Shown piece after piece: positions 18,861-26,864 of a DNA stretch of 41,083 bases. The first letter of the stretch is position 1, and the number at the start of each line of letters is the position of its first letter. The notes beneath the pieces were generated by a model. That model was given only the letters and a program-made list of their open reading frames with translations. It searched no databases and was not told the origin of the DNA. The position numbers were made by a program, and so were the translations under genes. Origin of the DNA: Alphaproteobacteria bacterium (GTDB taxonomy: Bacteria; Pseudomonadota; Alphaproteobacteria; Ferrovibrionales; Ferrovibrionaceae); contig JAGXRD010000034.1 of the NCBI GenBank assembly GCA_018336035.1, positions 1 through 41,083 of the forward strand, read 5' to 3'.

Positions 18861-19625
18861 ATGTCTGGCACGCGTTCCTTCCGCCAGCGCATGCTTGCTG
18901 GTGAAAAACTGGTCGGCACTTTTCTCAAGACCCCGACCAGCCATGCCACCGAGATCGTTGCCGCTCTCGGCTTCGATTTCGTGGTGATCGACCAGGAGCA
19001 TTCGCCGTTCGACCGCACCACCACTGACATTGCATTGATGGCAGCGCGCGGCAGCGGCATTCCTGCCCTGGTGCGTGTATCCGGACCCGAGGTCGTGCTT
19101 TCCGTGCTCGATGGCGGCGCCAGCGGCATCCTGATGCCGCATGTCGCCAGCGCGGACTATGCCCGTGAAGTCGCTGCGCTTTGCCGCTATCGCGGCGGAA
19201 AACGCGGCTATGCCACCAGTACCCGCGCCGGCGGCTATACCGCCGTGTCGATGTGGCAGCATATCCGTGCGTCAGACGACGCGATCACCGTGGTTGCTCA
19301 GATCGAAGATCCCGAGGCCCTGGATGAGATCGATGCCATCGCCGCTGTGGAGGGGATTGACTCCCTGTTCATCGGACGTGGCGACCTGACCGCCGCTTTT
19401 GGCAACGAGACGCCCAATCCGCCCGAGGTCCGAACTGCTGTGGAGAAAATCTGCGCTGCGGCACGCCGGGTGAATAAGCCGGTGAGCGTGTATGTCGGCG
19501 CCCGACCGGAAGCTGAATGGCTGCGCGATCAGGGTGCAACCACATTCATCCATAATTCCGACCAGGGCTTCCTGCGTCAGGCCGCCATGAAAGGTCTGGC
19601 CGAGATGCGCGACGTTTTCGGTTGA
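18861..19625 (+). CDS. HpcH/HpaI-family aldolase
   Basis: Class II metal-dependent aldolase of 254 residues that cleaves 4-hydroxy-2-oxo acids, normally to pyruvate and an aldehyde. Family residues are present: His in VVIDQEHSPFD, Arg in VRVSG, metal ligand Glu in AQIEDPEAL and Asp in IGRGDLT. ILMPHVASAD is the usual strand. ATG 18861 follows the cupin-like gene by one base with GGAAGA upstream. The stop shares one base with the next start (TGATG), so translational coupling is likely. The released aldehyde could be the substrate of the operon A dehydrogenase (inference). Confidence 0.92.
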   Translation: MSGTRSFRQRMLAGEKLVGTFLKTPTSHATEIVAALGFDFVVIDQEHSPFDRTTTDIALMAARGSGIPALVRVSGPEVVLSVLDGGASGILMPHVASADYAREVAALCRYRGGKRGYATSTRAGGYTAVSMWQHIRASDDAITVVAQIEDPEALDEIDAIAAVEGIDSLFIGRGDLTAAFGNETPNPPEVRTAVEKICAAARRVNKPVSVYVGARPEAEWLRDQGATTFIHNSDQGFLRQAAMKGLAEMRDVFG

Positions 19626-20272
19626 TGTCGATGCAGGAAATCCGCCCCGCCGATCTACCCGGCGATGCCGCCTACAAGCTGCTCTGCGGCCTGGTCGTGC
19701 CGCGGCCGATTGCCTGGGTCAGCACGCTTTCGGTGGATGGCGTCTCAAACCTGGCGCCGTTCAGCTGCTTCACCTTCGTGTCGCATACGCCGCCGATGCT
19801 GGGCGTCAGTATTGGGCGGCGAGCCAGCGGCCTGAAGGATACCGCGCGCAACATCCACGAGACACAGGCCTTCGTGGTGCATATCGGCGACGAGACGCTG
19901 ATTGAACCCCTGCATCGCAGCGGCGGCGAGTTTCCGCCCGAGGTCAGCGAGGCCGACCTGCTCGGGCTGGAGCTGGTGCCCAGCCGGCTGGTGGCGCCAC
20001 TGCGCGTGGCCAGGGCGCCCATTGCCATGGAATGCCGGCTGCACAAGGTGGTCGATTTCGGCAACAACCAGTTCTTCGCCGGTGAAATCCAGCTGTTCCA
20101 TATCCGCGAGGATCTCATCACAGGCACCCGGATCGATGCTGGCCGGCTGCGCCCCGTCGCGCGGTTGGGCGGACCGAATTACAGCATGCTGGGTGAGATC
20201 ATCGGCATGGCGCCGCAATCTGAATCACCGATCGAACAATCCAACTCGCAGAAAAGCGCCGTCAACAGTTAG
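19625..20272 (+). CDS. Flavin reductase-like (FMN-binding split-barrel) protein
   Basis: 215 residues of the flavin-reductase-like domain family. KLLCGLVVPRPIAWVSTLSVDGVSNLAPFSCF is the classic N-terminal half with RPIAWVST and N-APFS motifs. MLGVSIG and HIGDE follow. ATG 19625 overlaps the aldolase TGA. Such proteins supply reduced FMN to a monooxygenase or act as short FMN enzymes, but no partner oxygenase is in this operon. Identity of the fold is firm. Role open. Confidence 0.85.
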   Translation: MSMQEIRPADLPGDAAYKLLCGLVVPRPIAWVSTLSVDGVSNLAPFSCFTFVSHTPPMLGVSIGRRASGLKDTARNIHETQAFVVHIGDETLIEPLHRSGGEFPPEVSEADLLGLELVPSRLVAPLRVARAPIAMECRLHKVVDFGNNQFFAGEIQLFHIREDLITGTRIDAGRLRPVARLGGPNYSMLGEIIGMAPQSESPIEQSNSQKSAVNS

Positions 20273-20305
20273 GGCGCGCGTGACACAGCATCAGGAGGCA
20301 GTGCG

Positions 20306-21277
20306 ATGACCGATCCCATTCTTATGTTTTCCAAGACCGTCGAAGAGTATTCCGACGCGCCGGATTCGGTGATCGAGGACATCCTGCGTGGCGGCGTCGA
20401 TCTGCATTGCCATAGTGGCCCCTCGGTGATGCCGCGTTCGCTGAACCACCTGCAGGCCATCCTGGAGGCGCAGGAGGCCGGCATGCATGCCGTCCTGTTC
20501 AAGGATCACTATTATTCCGTCACGCCGGTGGCGAAATTCCTCGAAGAGACGATGCCGGATCTGCGGATCAACCTGCTGAGCGGCGTGGCGCTCAACAATA
20601 CCGTCGGCGGGCTCAACATCTATGCCGTCGACCACATGCTGAAGCTGGGTGGGCAGATTGTGTGGATGCCGACCTTCAGCGCCGCCAATCATCTGCGCCA
20701 CGGCCATCGGCATGTCATCCTGCCAACGAAAGAGCAGATGCTGAAGCCGACCGGCCTGTCGGTGGTGGATGACAAAGGCGACCTGAAGGAAGAGGTCAAG
20801 CCGATCCTCGATATCATCGCCGAGGCCGATGCGGTTCTGTCGGCCGGGCATCTGCATATCAGCGAAATCTGGCCGCTTTTCGATGAAGCGATAAAGCGCG
20901 GCGTGAAGCGCCTGCTGGTCAACCACCCGACCTTCGTGATCGATGCCACGCTGCGCGACATCAAGGAACTGGTCGGCATGGGCGCCTATATCGAACATTC
21001 CTTCTGCATGTTCATCAACGAAACCTACAACAAGAAATTCACCGGCGAGCAGCTCAAGCAGCTGATCGAGGCGGCCGGCATCGACCGCACCATCCTGGGC
21101 TCCGATCTCGGTCAGGCCAAGAATCCGCATCCGGTCGCGGGTTTCCGCGCCGTGATCCGGCTCTGCCTCGGGCTCGGCTATACCGAGGCTGAAATCCGCA
21201 AGATGATCGGCGGCAATGCCTGCAAGCTGATGGGCCTGCCGGAACCGCAGCGGGGAGCCTCGGCGGCAGCCAGCTGA
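20306..21277 (+). CDS. DUF6282-like amidohydrolase-superfamily protein
   Basis: 323-residue TIM-barrel metallohydrolase. DLHCHSGP at about 33-40 is the HxH metal motif. Further expected ligands are Lys/Asp in LFKDHYY, His in SAGHLHISE and in LLVNHPTF, and Asp in LGSDLGQ. C-terminal GGNACKLMGL is typical of the amidohydrolase superfamily. AGGAGG sits 8 bases before the ATG. Last gene of operon B. It may be a decarboxylase, lactonase or hydratase-type enzyme of the pathway. Substrate unknown. Confidence 0.8.
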   Translation: MTDPILMFSKTVEEYSDAPDSVIEDILRGGVDLHCHSGPSVMPRSLNHLQAILEAQEAGMHAVLFKDHYYSVTPVAKFLEETMPDLRINLLSGVALNNTVGGLNIYAVDHMLKLGGQIVWMPTFSAANHLRHGHRHVILPTKEQMLKPTGLSVVDDKGDLKEEVKPILDIIAEADAVLSAGHLHISEIWPLFDEAIKRGVKRLLVNHPTFVIDATLRDIKELVGMGAYIEHSFCMFINETYNKKFTGEQLKQLIEAAGIDRTILGSDLGQAKNPHPVAGFRAVIRLCLGLGYTEAEIRKMIGGNACKLMGLPEPQRGASAAAS

Positions 21278-21404
21278 ACGGGGTGCATTTTTCGTGCTGT
21301 GGAAACAGCAGTTCACGGATTGATTGACAGAAAGTAGGTCTGTTTTAACAAAAGCATCTATCTAAGATTACATTGAAGGCGCACTCGCATAAAGGAGGTT
21401 GCCG
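21278..21404. promoter_or_regulatory. AT-rich intergenic region before the GNAT-like gene
   Basis: This stretch is clearly richer in A+T than its surroundings. A hairpin TGCTGT-GGAA-ACAGCA lies at 21295-21310 without a T tract. TTGACA at 21324-21329 is a perfect -35 hexamer; TAACAA at 21346-21351 or the better-looking TAAGAT at 21363-21368 could be the -10, but neither gives ideal spacing. Likely promoter of the next gene. Confidence 0.35.
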
Positions 21405-22148
21405 ATGCGCCGTAAAATGTCAGTCGACAAATATATCAACCTGATCCTGGCATCGCTCGATGCCAGAGGCTTTTTTATCGAGCAGGATCCAGATCTTAGC
21501 CGCTGGCGTCGCTGCCTCGAAGGCATGCCGGGGATCGTCGGGATCAATCCGAGTTTCGATCCCGCCCACCACGATTTCGAACTCGGTGGTCCGCAATACT
21601 GGCTGCGGCTTTCGACGATCCCGAACCATCCGGCGCACCAGATGCGCAAATCGAGCGAGGTGGCGGCGGTCATCGCCTTCCGGCTGATCGATACAGGCAA
21701 GGAGGGCTGGACTGAACTGCTGCGCAGCGGCCGGCTGTTCTCGTCGCGCTTCTCGCCGCTAGGCACGCCGAAAATCCTGCAGCCGCGTGACTGCAACTGG
21801 ACCGGCAGGATCGGCCATCATGGCGGTCTGGTGGTCGGCGAGGCCTATCGTCGCCAGCGGCTTGCCTATCTGCTGACGCATCTGATCCGCGCGATCAGCA
21901 TCAAGCGCTACGATGTCGATCATCACTGCGGACTGGTTTACGAAAACCTCTACCGCAGCGGCATTCCTCTGCGTGCCGATGGCTACGGTTATGCGCGGGC
22001 GGACCTGGCGATGGATGGTTTCATCGGTGCGGTGGGCCGCTCGGCCCGCATGTACACGACCCAGATCGACCGCGCCGGCATGCTGGCGCAGATCGAGGAA
22101 GGTCCGCTGATGGAACTGCTTGAACCTGAAGTCGAGATGGCCGCCTAA
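21405..22148 (+). CDS. Uncharacterised protein with GNAT-like core
   Basis: 247 residues. AGGAGG at 21393-21398 fixes ATG 21405. The region GGLVVGEAYRRQRLAYLLTH at about 139-158 looks like GNAT motif A (a strand followed by a glycine/arginine loop and helix that binds acetyl-CoA). The segment GGPQYWLRLSTI before it could be the preceding strands. I find no closer family. It has its own AT-rich upstream region and a convergent neighbour, so it is probably monocistronic. Acetyltransferase function is only a suggestion. Confidence 0.5.
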   Translation: MRRKMSVDKYINLILASLDARGFFIEQDPDLSRWRRCLEGMPGIVGINPSFDPAHHDFELGGPQYWLRLSTIPNHPAHQMRKSSEVAAVIAFRLIDTGKEGWTELLRSGRLFSSRFSPLGTPKILQPRDCNWTGRIGHHGGLVVGEAYRRQRLAYLLTHLIRAISIKRYDVDHHCGLVYENLYRSGIPLRADGYGYARADLAMDGFIGAVGRSARMYTTQIDRAGMLAQIEEGPLMELLEPEVEMAA

Positions 22149-22155
22149 GCCGCCG

Positions 22156-22671
22156 TCAGTGCGAAACGGCCGCGAGCGCCACACCCGGCGTGAGCGGCCG
22201 TATCAGCGTCACCACGCGCGAGACATGGCCATCCGCATCGAAGAAGGGAAACATGGCGCGCTGATAGACGCGGATGCTCATCGCCACCTGGAAGCAGGCC
22301 GGCATGCGTTCGGCCACCACGGCGGCGTAGGTCTGTTCCGCAGCGATACGTGCAGGGGCCTGGCGGATGGCGCCAAGGCAGAGATTGCTCACATCCTCGC
22401 CGTCCAGCACGAAGGGATGATTGTCGAAGTCGATGATGCGCCAGGCCAGCACATGCTTGGGCGTCGTATCGATCACATGGGCCGGGTCGGGATCGAACAG
22501 GCGGCGCATGGCGGCGACGAAGGGCAGGGTCGCGGGTTCGCTGTTGTCGCGACCCCAGACGGCTTCCGCTAGGCTGAACTTGCCGTCCCGGGCATGCACC
22601 TGGGGAAGAGGAATGCGGTCGATCCGCACCAGAGCATGCTCGCTCGTAATGAACAGGGGTTCAGCAGACAT
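22156..22671 (-). CDS. Uncharacterised PAS-like single-domain protein
   Basis: About 171 residues, not confidently recognised. The C-terminal half (GEDVSNLCLGAIRQAPAR, a helix, AAVVAERMPACFQ, then YQRAMFPFFDADGHVSRVV) has the order of PAS_5-like domains, where a strand with RY..P..DG ends the fold. The protein at 10790 has similar architecture. ATG 22671 is used; a TTG at 22698 with AAGGG upstream would add nine residues. It is convergent with the GNAT-like gene with seven bases between stops. Confidence 0.45.
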   Translation of the reverse strand: MSAEPLFITSEHALVRIDRIPLPQVHARDGKFSLAEAVWGRDNSEPATLPFVAAMRRLFDPDPAHVIDTTPKHVLAWRIIDFDNHPFVLDGEDVSNLCLGAIRQAPARIAAEQTYAAVVAERMPACFQVAMSIRVYQRAMFPFFDADGHVSRVVTLIRPLTPGVALAAVSH

Positions 22672-22732
22672 GCAGCCAGTTTGCGAGTGATCGCTCAAAA
22701 AGACAACCCTTAATATGCAAACTCAAAGGTAA

Positions 22733-23182
22733 CTAGCGTTTCCGGCGCATCCGCTCGGCCAGAATCCGGGCCCGCGCAAGGGCGGCCTCGCTGCTCGATC
22801 CACCGGTCGGCGGGGGCGTCTCGTCGGACGGCTGCCGCTCGACATAATACTGTATGAGCGTGTTGCGCTGGCGCGCCGTCAGCTTGATGCCCAGTCTTTC
22901 GGCTTCGTTCAGGGCAAACAGATCGGCTTCGGCGAAACGGATCGCCTGTTCGTCGCGCTGTTGCAAGCCGCGCGCGATCAGAGCGAGATATCTGTTCTCG
23001 TCGAATGACAGCGGCGCAGCTGCATCTTCGGGTATGACCAGGGCATCGAGGCAGGCGCTGCGCTCCTCGGGCGCGAAAGCCAGAAACATTTCAAGCAGCT
23101 TGGCTGCCTGTTCGAGCAACAGGGCATCCTCCGGCAGGCTCAGCAATAGCTGGCCATCCTGAACCTGCGCCTTCACCGGCAT
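22733..23182 (-). CDS. Uncharacterised small protein
   Basis: 149 residues, not recognised. It is acidic and helical in the first 110 residues (LPEDALLLEQAAKLLEMFLAF, then IRFAEADLFALNEAERLGIKL), followed by a Pro/Thr/Ser linker and a basic tail ending ERMRRKR. No signal peptide or membrane segment is seen. GC bias by codon position and good frame length support coding. Lies 61 bases upstream of the PAS-like gene on the same strand, so they may be co-transcribed. Confidence 0.45.
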   Translation of the reverse strand: MPVKAQVQDGQLLLSLPEDALLLEQAAKLLEMFLAFAPEERSACLDALVIPEDAAAPLSFDENRYLALIARGLQQRDEQAIRFAEADLFALNEAERLGIKLTARQRNTLIQYYVERQPSDETPPPTGGSSSEAALARARILAERMRRKR

Positions 23183-23260
23183 GTGCTTTTATCCCGCCTT
23201 TAGATCAACCCGGGCTGCAAAGTGCGCGAGCCGGGCATGGCGCGTCAATGCATTTCGAAC

Positions 23261-23551
23261 TTAGTCGCGCAGGTCGACCCGCTTGAGGAAGCGGTGAATC
23301 CGGATTTCCGTCCAAATACCATTGCGACGGAAGGGATCGCCGGCATTGAAGGCTTCGATTGCCGCTTTGGTGTCGGCCTCGATCAGGAACAGGCTGCCGA
23401 TCATCATCTCGCCGTCATCCGACATCAGCGGGCCGGAGACGAGGATGCGCACCGGCGCCGTGCTCAGGTAAGCCTTATGCGCCTCGTAATGCTCCAGACG
23501 GCGAGGCAGCGCGTCCGGAGCATCGAGGCAATGAACGATGAAATGCGGCAT
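23261..23551 (-). CDS. YciI-like (YCII domain) protein
   Basis: 96-residue protein starting MPHFIVHCLDAPDAL with HxHxAYL (EHYEAHKAYL), LVSGPLM and the Asp-Pro FNAGDPF motif, all typical of the YCII fold, related to muconolactone isomerase-like ferredoxin folds and including the dehalogenase TftG. It follows rutE-like gene by 13 bases on the same strand, so the two form an operon with the GntR regulator. Might act on an aromatic ring-cleavage product, given the divergent dioxygenase operon. Confidence 0.8.
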   Translation of the reverse strand: MPHFIVHCLDAPDALPRRLEHYEAHKAYLSTAPVRILVSGPLMSDDGEMMIGSLFLIEADTKAAIEAFNAGDPFRRNGIWTEIRIHRFLKRVDLRD

Positions 23552-23564
23552 CAGAGCCCCAGAC

Positions 23565-24152
23565 TCAGAGCAGCGTGCAGGCGCGCTCGAAGCTATGGCG
23601 TGGCTGGCGCCCCATCAGCTTGGAGGTATCGCCGTAACCGATATTGCACAGGAAATCGGTCTGGCAGCGGCCGTCGGGGAAGAACTCCGCATTCACCTTG
23701 GCGATATCGAAACCGCTCATCGGGCCGCAATCCAACCCGATGGCGCGGGCCGCGATCATCAGATAAGCCCCCTGAAGCGTGGCATTGCGCACGGCGGTGG
23801 CCTGCGCCATCGGCGCGTTGCTGGCGAAGGTCTCGCGTGCCGCCGGGTTATGCCAGATCTCGGGCATGTATTCGTAGAACTGCATGTCGCGCGCCACGAT
23901 GGCGGTGACCGGCGCGGCCATGGTCTTGTCCAGATTGCCCGGCGACAGGGCAGGGGCCAGACGCTGCTTGGCCTCTTTCGTGCGCAGGAAGATCACGCGC
24001 ATCGGCTGCGTGTTCATCGAGGTCGCGCCCATCTTGGCGATGTCATACAGCTCACGCAGCTGCTCGTCGGAGACTGGCTTATCCAGGAAGCCGTTCTGCG
24101 TGCGGGCATCGAGAAACAGCTGCTTGAGGGCATCAGCGGAAATCTTGGTCAT
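23565..24152 (-). CDS. rutE: RutE-type nitroreductase family protein (malonic semialdehyde reductase-like)
   Basis: 195-residue FMN-dependent oxidoreductase. It lines up with E. coli RutE as I remember it: LFLDARTQNGFLDKPVSDEQ, APALSPGNLDKTM, APVTAIVARD, LGLDCGPMSGFD and NIGYGDTSKL. RutE reduces malonic semialdehyde to 3-hydroxypropionate in pyrimidine catabolism. No other rut genes are in the window. Here it sits between a GntR regulator and a YciI-like gene, so it may reduce a different semialdehyde or nitro compound. Family is firm. The symbol reflects resemblance only. Confidence 0.85.
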   Translation of the reverse strand: MTKISADALKQLFLDARTQNGFLDKPVSDEQLRELYDIAKMGATSMNTQPMRVIFLRTKEAKQRLAPALSPGNLDKTMAAPVTAIVARDMQFYEYMPEIWHNPAARETFASNAPMAQATAVRNATLQGAYLMIAARAIGLDCGPMSGFDIAKVNAEFFPDGRCQTDFLCNIGYGDTSKLMGRQPRHSFERACTLL

Positions 24153-24181
24153 GTCTTTTCTTTTTTTGCTGAGAGGGAAAT

Positions 24182-24895
24182 CTAAAGGGCGACGGAGCTG
24201 CGCACGATGGTGGCGGTCTTGCGCAGATGGTTTTCCAGCGCCGCGACGGCACGATCGATATCGCGCTCCATCACCGCGTCGAAAATTGCCTTATGCTCGG
24301 CTGGCACGTCGCGCGTCGCGTTCTGCTGCGGGACCGAGACCGACATGCGGCGATAGCGTTCGCTCTGCTCATACAGCATCGCGCGCATGCGCAGCAGCCA
24401 GTCATTGCCGCAGGCGCCGACCAGTTCGGCATGGAAATCGGCATGTGCGCGCGACCACACATCGCTCAAATGCTGGTCGCGACCGGCTTCTGTCTGGCTC
24501 AGGCGGGAGAGGCGATGCCAGGCGGCCACCAGCCGGCTTTCCCAGGCGAGGTCGCCGCGCTCGATCGAGGTGCGCAGGCACAGCGCCTCGATGGCAATGC
24601 GTGCTTCGGTGATATCGGCAAGTTCCTTTGGCGAAACCGGACTCACCGTGTAACCGCGTTGCGGCTCGGAAACCACCAGCGCTTCGGACTGCAACATCGA
24701 CAGCGCTTCGCGCACTGCGCCGAGGCTCACATCCATATCGGCCGCCAGCCCTGCGATATTCAGTTTTGTGCCAGGCAGATGCGTGCAGGACAGGATGTCA
24801 GCCCGGATCTGCGTATAGGCGCGATGCGACTTCGTACCCGGGCTCTCGGCCATCGGGGCGGGGGCAGTTTCGGCGGGGCTGTGGATTATTTTCAT
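24182..24895 (-). CDS. GntR-family (FCD) transcriptional regulator
   Basis: 237 residues. The N-terminal wHTH spans about 24-90 (YTQIRADILSCTHLPGTKLNI, MDVSLGAVREALSMLQSEALV, QRGYTVSPVS) and is followed by an all-helical FCD effector domain with Asp and His metal-binding candidates (HADFHAELV, EHKAIFDAV). A long open frame continues upstream to 25936 but is a shadow of the dioxygenase; ATG 24895 is the natural start. First gene of the leftward gntR-rutE-yciI unit and divergent from the dioxygenase operon, which it probably controls. Confidence 0.9.
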   Translation of the reverse strand: MKIIHSPAETAPAPMAESPGTKSHRAYTQIRADILSCTHLPGTKLNIAGLAADMDVSLGAVREALSMLQSEALVVSEPQRGYTVSPVSPKELADITEARIAIEALCLRTSIERGDLAWESRLVAAWHRLSRLSQTEAGRDQHLSDVWSRAHADFHAELVGACGNDWLLRMRAMLYEQSERYRRMSVSVPQQNATRDVPAEHKAIFDAVMERDIDRAVAALENHLRKTATIVRSSVAL

Positions 24896-24988
24896 CCGAA
24901 AAATATATTGCGATGTCAGAAATCTATGTGTAAGACAAAAATATAGAAAAAAGCGGACCCTTACAAGGGCGGTTTTGGAGGAACCAAG
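24896..24988. promoter_or_regulatory. Divergent AT-rich promoter region, gntR / dioxygenase
   Basis: 93 bases, strikingly AT-rich for this genome, with AAAATATAT- and AAAAATATAG-type runs at both halves. TGTC and GACA arms 16 bases apart (around 24915-24940) could be a GntR site but match is short. The ribosome site GGAGGAACC precedes the dioxygenase ATG. Confidence 0.4.
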
Positions 24989-25945
24989 ATGGCAGATCCC
25001 CGGCGTCCCGGCGTCACCGCAATCCATTCGCTTGATCGCTTCGTCTTCAGCGTGCCGGATCTCGGCGTTGCCAAGCAGTATTTCACCGACTTTGGCCTTG
25101 ATGTGCGCCAGGTCGGCCATCGCCTCGATCTCTACACCTTCGGCCATCCGCATCGCTGGGGCTCGATCTTCGAGAGCGGCAAGCCCAAGAAGCTCGAATA
25201 CCTCACGCTCGGTGTTTATGCCGAAGACTACGAGCCGTTGCGCAAGCATCTGGAAAAGATCGGTGTGCCGTTCGTCGACCCGCATCCACTGGTGGATGAG
25301 CAGGGCTTCTGGGTGCGCGATCCCGATGGCATCACGCTGCAGATCGTGGTGGCGGAGAAGTCCTCGCCCAGCGTGAAGGGCGAAACCTTCGGCCCGATGA
25401 ACATGAAGAATCCGGCCGGCACCGACATCGGCATCAACCGCCGCTCGATGCAGCCGGTGAAGCCGGTGCGTCTGACGCATGTGCTGCTGTTCTGCTCGGA
25501 TGTGCCGCGCTCGCTGAAATTCTATCGCGAAGCCATGGGCATGAATCTGTCGGATCAGTCCGGCGACGGCATTGCCTTCATGCATGGCGTGCATTCCAGC
25601 GACCATCATCTGCTGGCTTTCGCCAAGTCCGATGGTCCCGGCCTGCATCATACCAGCTGGGTGGTGCGCGGCGTCGACGAGGTTGGCCTCGGCATGGAGC
25701 AGATGGTGGGCAAGGGCTACAAATACGGCTGGGGTATGGGCCGCCACGTGCTGGGCTCGAACTACTTTTATTACCAGCGCGACCCCTGGGGCAGCTTCAC
25801 CGAATATTCCTACGACATCGACTTTGTCGGCCTCGACGGCTGGCCGGCGCAGGATCATCCGCCGGAGGATTCCTTCTACCTCTGGGGTCCGGCCGTGCCG
25901 GAAGACTTCGTCACCAATCACGAAACCCAGGCCCACAAGGCCTGA
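24989..25945 (+). CDS. Extradiol ring-cleavage dioxygenase (VOC superfamily)
   Basis: Type I extradiol dioxygenase-like protein of 318 residues with two VOC (glyoxalase/bleomycin-fold) domains. The catalytic C-terminal domain carries His in VRLTHVLLF (about 163), His in GLHHTSWVV (about 224) and Glu in GSFTEYSYD (about 272), the 2-His-1-Glu iron site. The first domain starts IHSLDRFVFSVPDL. It opens an operon with an FAH-family hydrolase and a Liv-type importer, fitting meta-cleavage of a catecholic compound followed by hydrolysis. The exact catechol is unknown. Confidence 0.88.
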   Translation: MADPRRPGVTAIHSLDRFVFSVPDLGVAKQYFTDFGLDVRQVGHRLDLYTFGHPHRWGSIFESGKPKKLEYLTLGVYAEDYEPLRKHLEKIGVPFVDPHPLVDEQGFWVRDPDGITLQIVVAEKSSPSVKGETFGPMNMKNPAGTDIGINRRSMQPVKPVRLTHVLLFCSDVPRSLKFYREAMGMNLSDQSGDGIAFMHGVHSSDHHLLAFAKSDGPGLHHTSWVVRGVDEVGLGMEQMVGKGYKYGWGMGRHVLGSNYFYYQRDPWGSFTEYSYDIDFVGLDGWPAQDHPPEDSFYLWGPAVPEDFVTNHETQAHKA

Positions 25946-25982
25946 ACAGAAAATCTGCTTCTAAAAAGAGGACTGTCTCTCC

Positions 25983-26831
25983 ATGCGTCTCGTCAATTAT
26001 CTGAACAACGGCAAGCCTTCGCTCGGCGCCCATGTTGACGGCAATATCGTCGACCTGACCTCGGTGGCTGCCAGCGTCGATGCGCTGCTCGCCATGGGCC
26101 CCTCGGGCCTCGCCAAGGCCAAGGAAGCCGCCGCCAAGGGTGGCGCCACCACGCCATTCAAGGGCGCCAAGCTGCTGCCGCCGGTGCTCAATCCGTCCAA
26201 GGCGATCGCGGTCGGCCTGAACTACATCGATCATGCCGCCGAAAGCCCCTACAAGGACGCGCCGAAATATCCGGTGCTGTTCCATCGCTTCCCGTCGTCG
26301 TGGGTGGCGCATGACGAAGCGCTGATCAAGCCGAAGGTGTCGGACGCCTTCGACTACGAAGCCGAGCTTGCCGTGATCATCGGCAAGGCCGGCCGCCATA
26401 TCTCCAAGGACAAGGCGCTGGAGCATGTCGTCGGCTATTCGCTGTTCAACGACGGCTCGATCCGCGATTACCAGTTCAAGTCGCATCAATGGATGATCGG
26501 CAAGAATTTCGACAAGACCGCGTCCTTCGGTCCGGAACTCGTCACCGCCGACGAACTGCCGGCCGGCGCGGTTGGCCTGCACATCCAATGCCGCCTGAAC
26601 GGCAAGGTGGAGCAGGATGCCAATACCAAGGACATGATCTTCGACGTGGCCACGCTGGTCAGCACCTGCTCGGAAATCTTCGAACTGGTGCCGGGTGATG
26701 TGATCATCTCGGGCACGCCGGCCGGCGTCGGTTTCGCGCGCAAGCCGCCGCTCTTCATGAAGGAAGGCGATGTGGTCGAAGTGGAAGTCGAGAAGGTGGG
26801 CGTTCTGCGCAACGGTATTAAGAACGAGTAA
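25983..26831 (+). CDS. Fumarylacetoacetate hydrolase (FAH) family protein
   Basis: 282 residues. N-terminal small domain (MRLVNYLNNGKPSLGAHVDG) precedes the FAH catalytic domain: AVGLNYIDHAAES, the metal ligand pair in DYEAELAVIIGK, NDGSIRDYQFKSHQW, KNFDKTASFGPELVT and SGTPAGVGFARKPP. Members include 2-hydroxyhepta-2,4-diene-1,7-dioate isomerase/decarboxylase and acylpyruvases, which process products of meta ring cleavage. Spaced 37 bases after the dioxygenase with AAAGAGGA upstream. Reaction likely hydrolysis or decarboxylation of the ring-fission product. Confidence 0.92.
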   Translation: MRLVNYLNNGKPSLGAHVDGNIVDLTSVAASVDALLAMGPSGLAKAKEAAAKGGATTPFKGAKLLPPVLNPSKAIAVGLNYIDHAAESPYKDAPKYPVLFHRFPSSWVAHDEALIKPKVSDAFDYEAELAVIIGKAGRHISKDKALEHVVGYSLFNDGSIRDYQFKSHQWMIGKNFDKTASFGPELVTADELPAGAVGLHIQCRLNGKVEQDANTKDMIFDVATLVSTCSEIFELVPGDVIISGTPAGVGFARKPPLFMKEGDVVEVEVEKVGVLRNGIKNE

Positions 26832-26864
26832 GACGTCGACAAGACACACACCAGGGAGGAAACA

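Noticed and set aside
21295-21310. Terminator after the DUF6282-like gene
   Set aside because: Six-bp stem only and no T run follows; T run precedes the stem.
24182-25936. A 584-codon frame that would join the GntR regulator to sequence upstream
   Set aside because: The upstream part is antisense to the dioxygenase; the regulator's natural start is ATG 24895.
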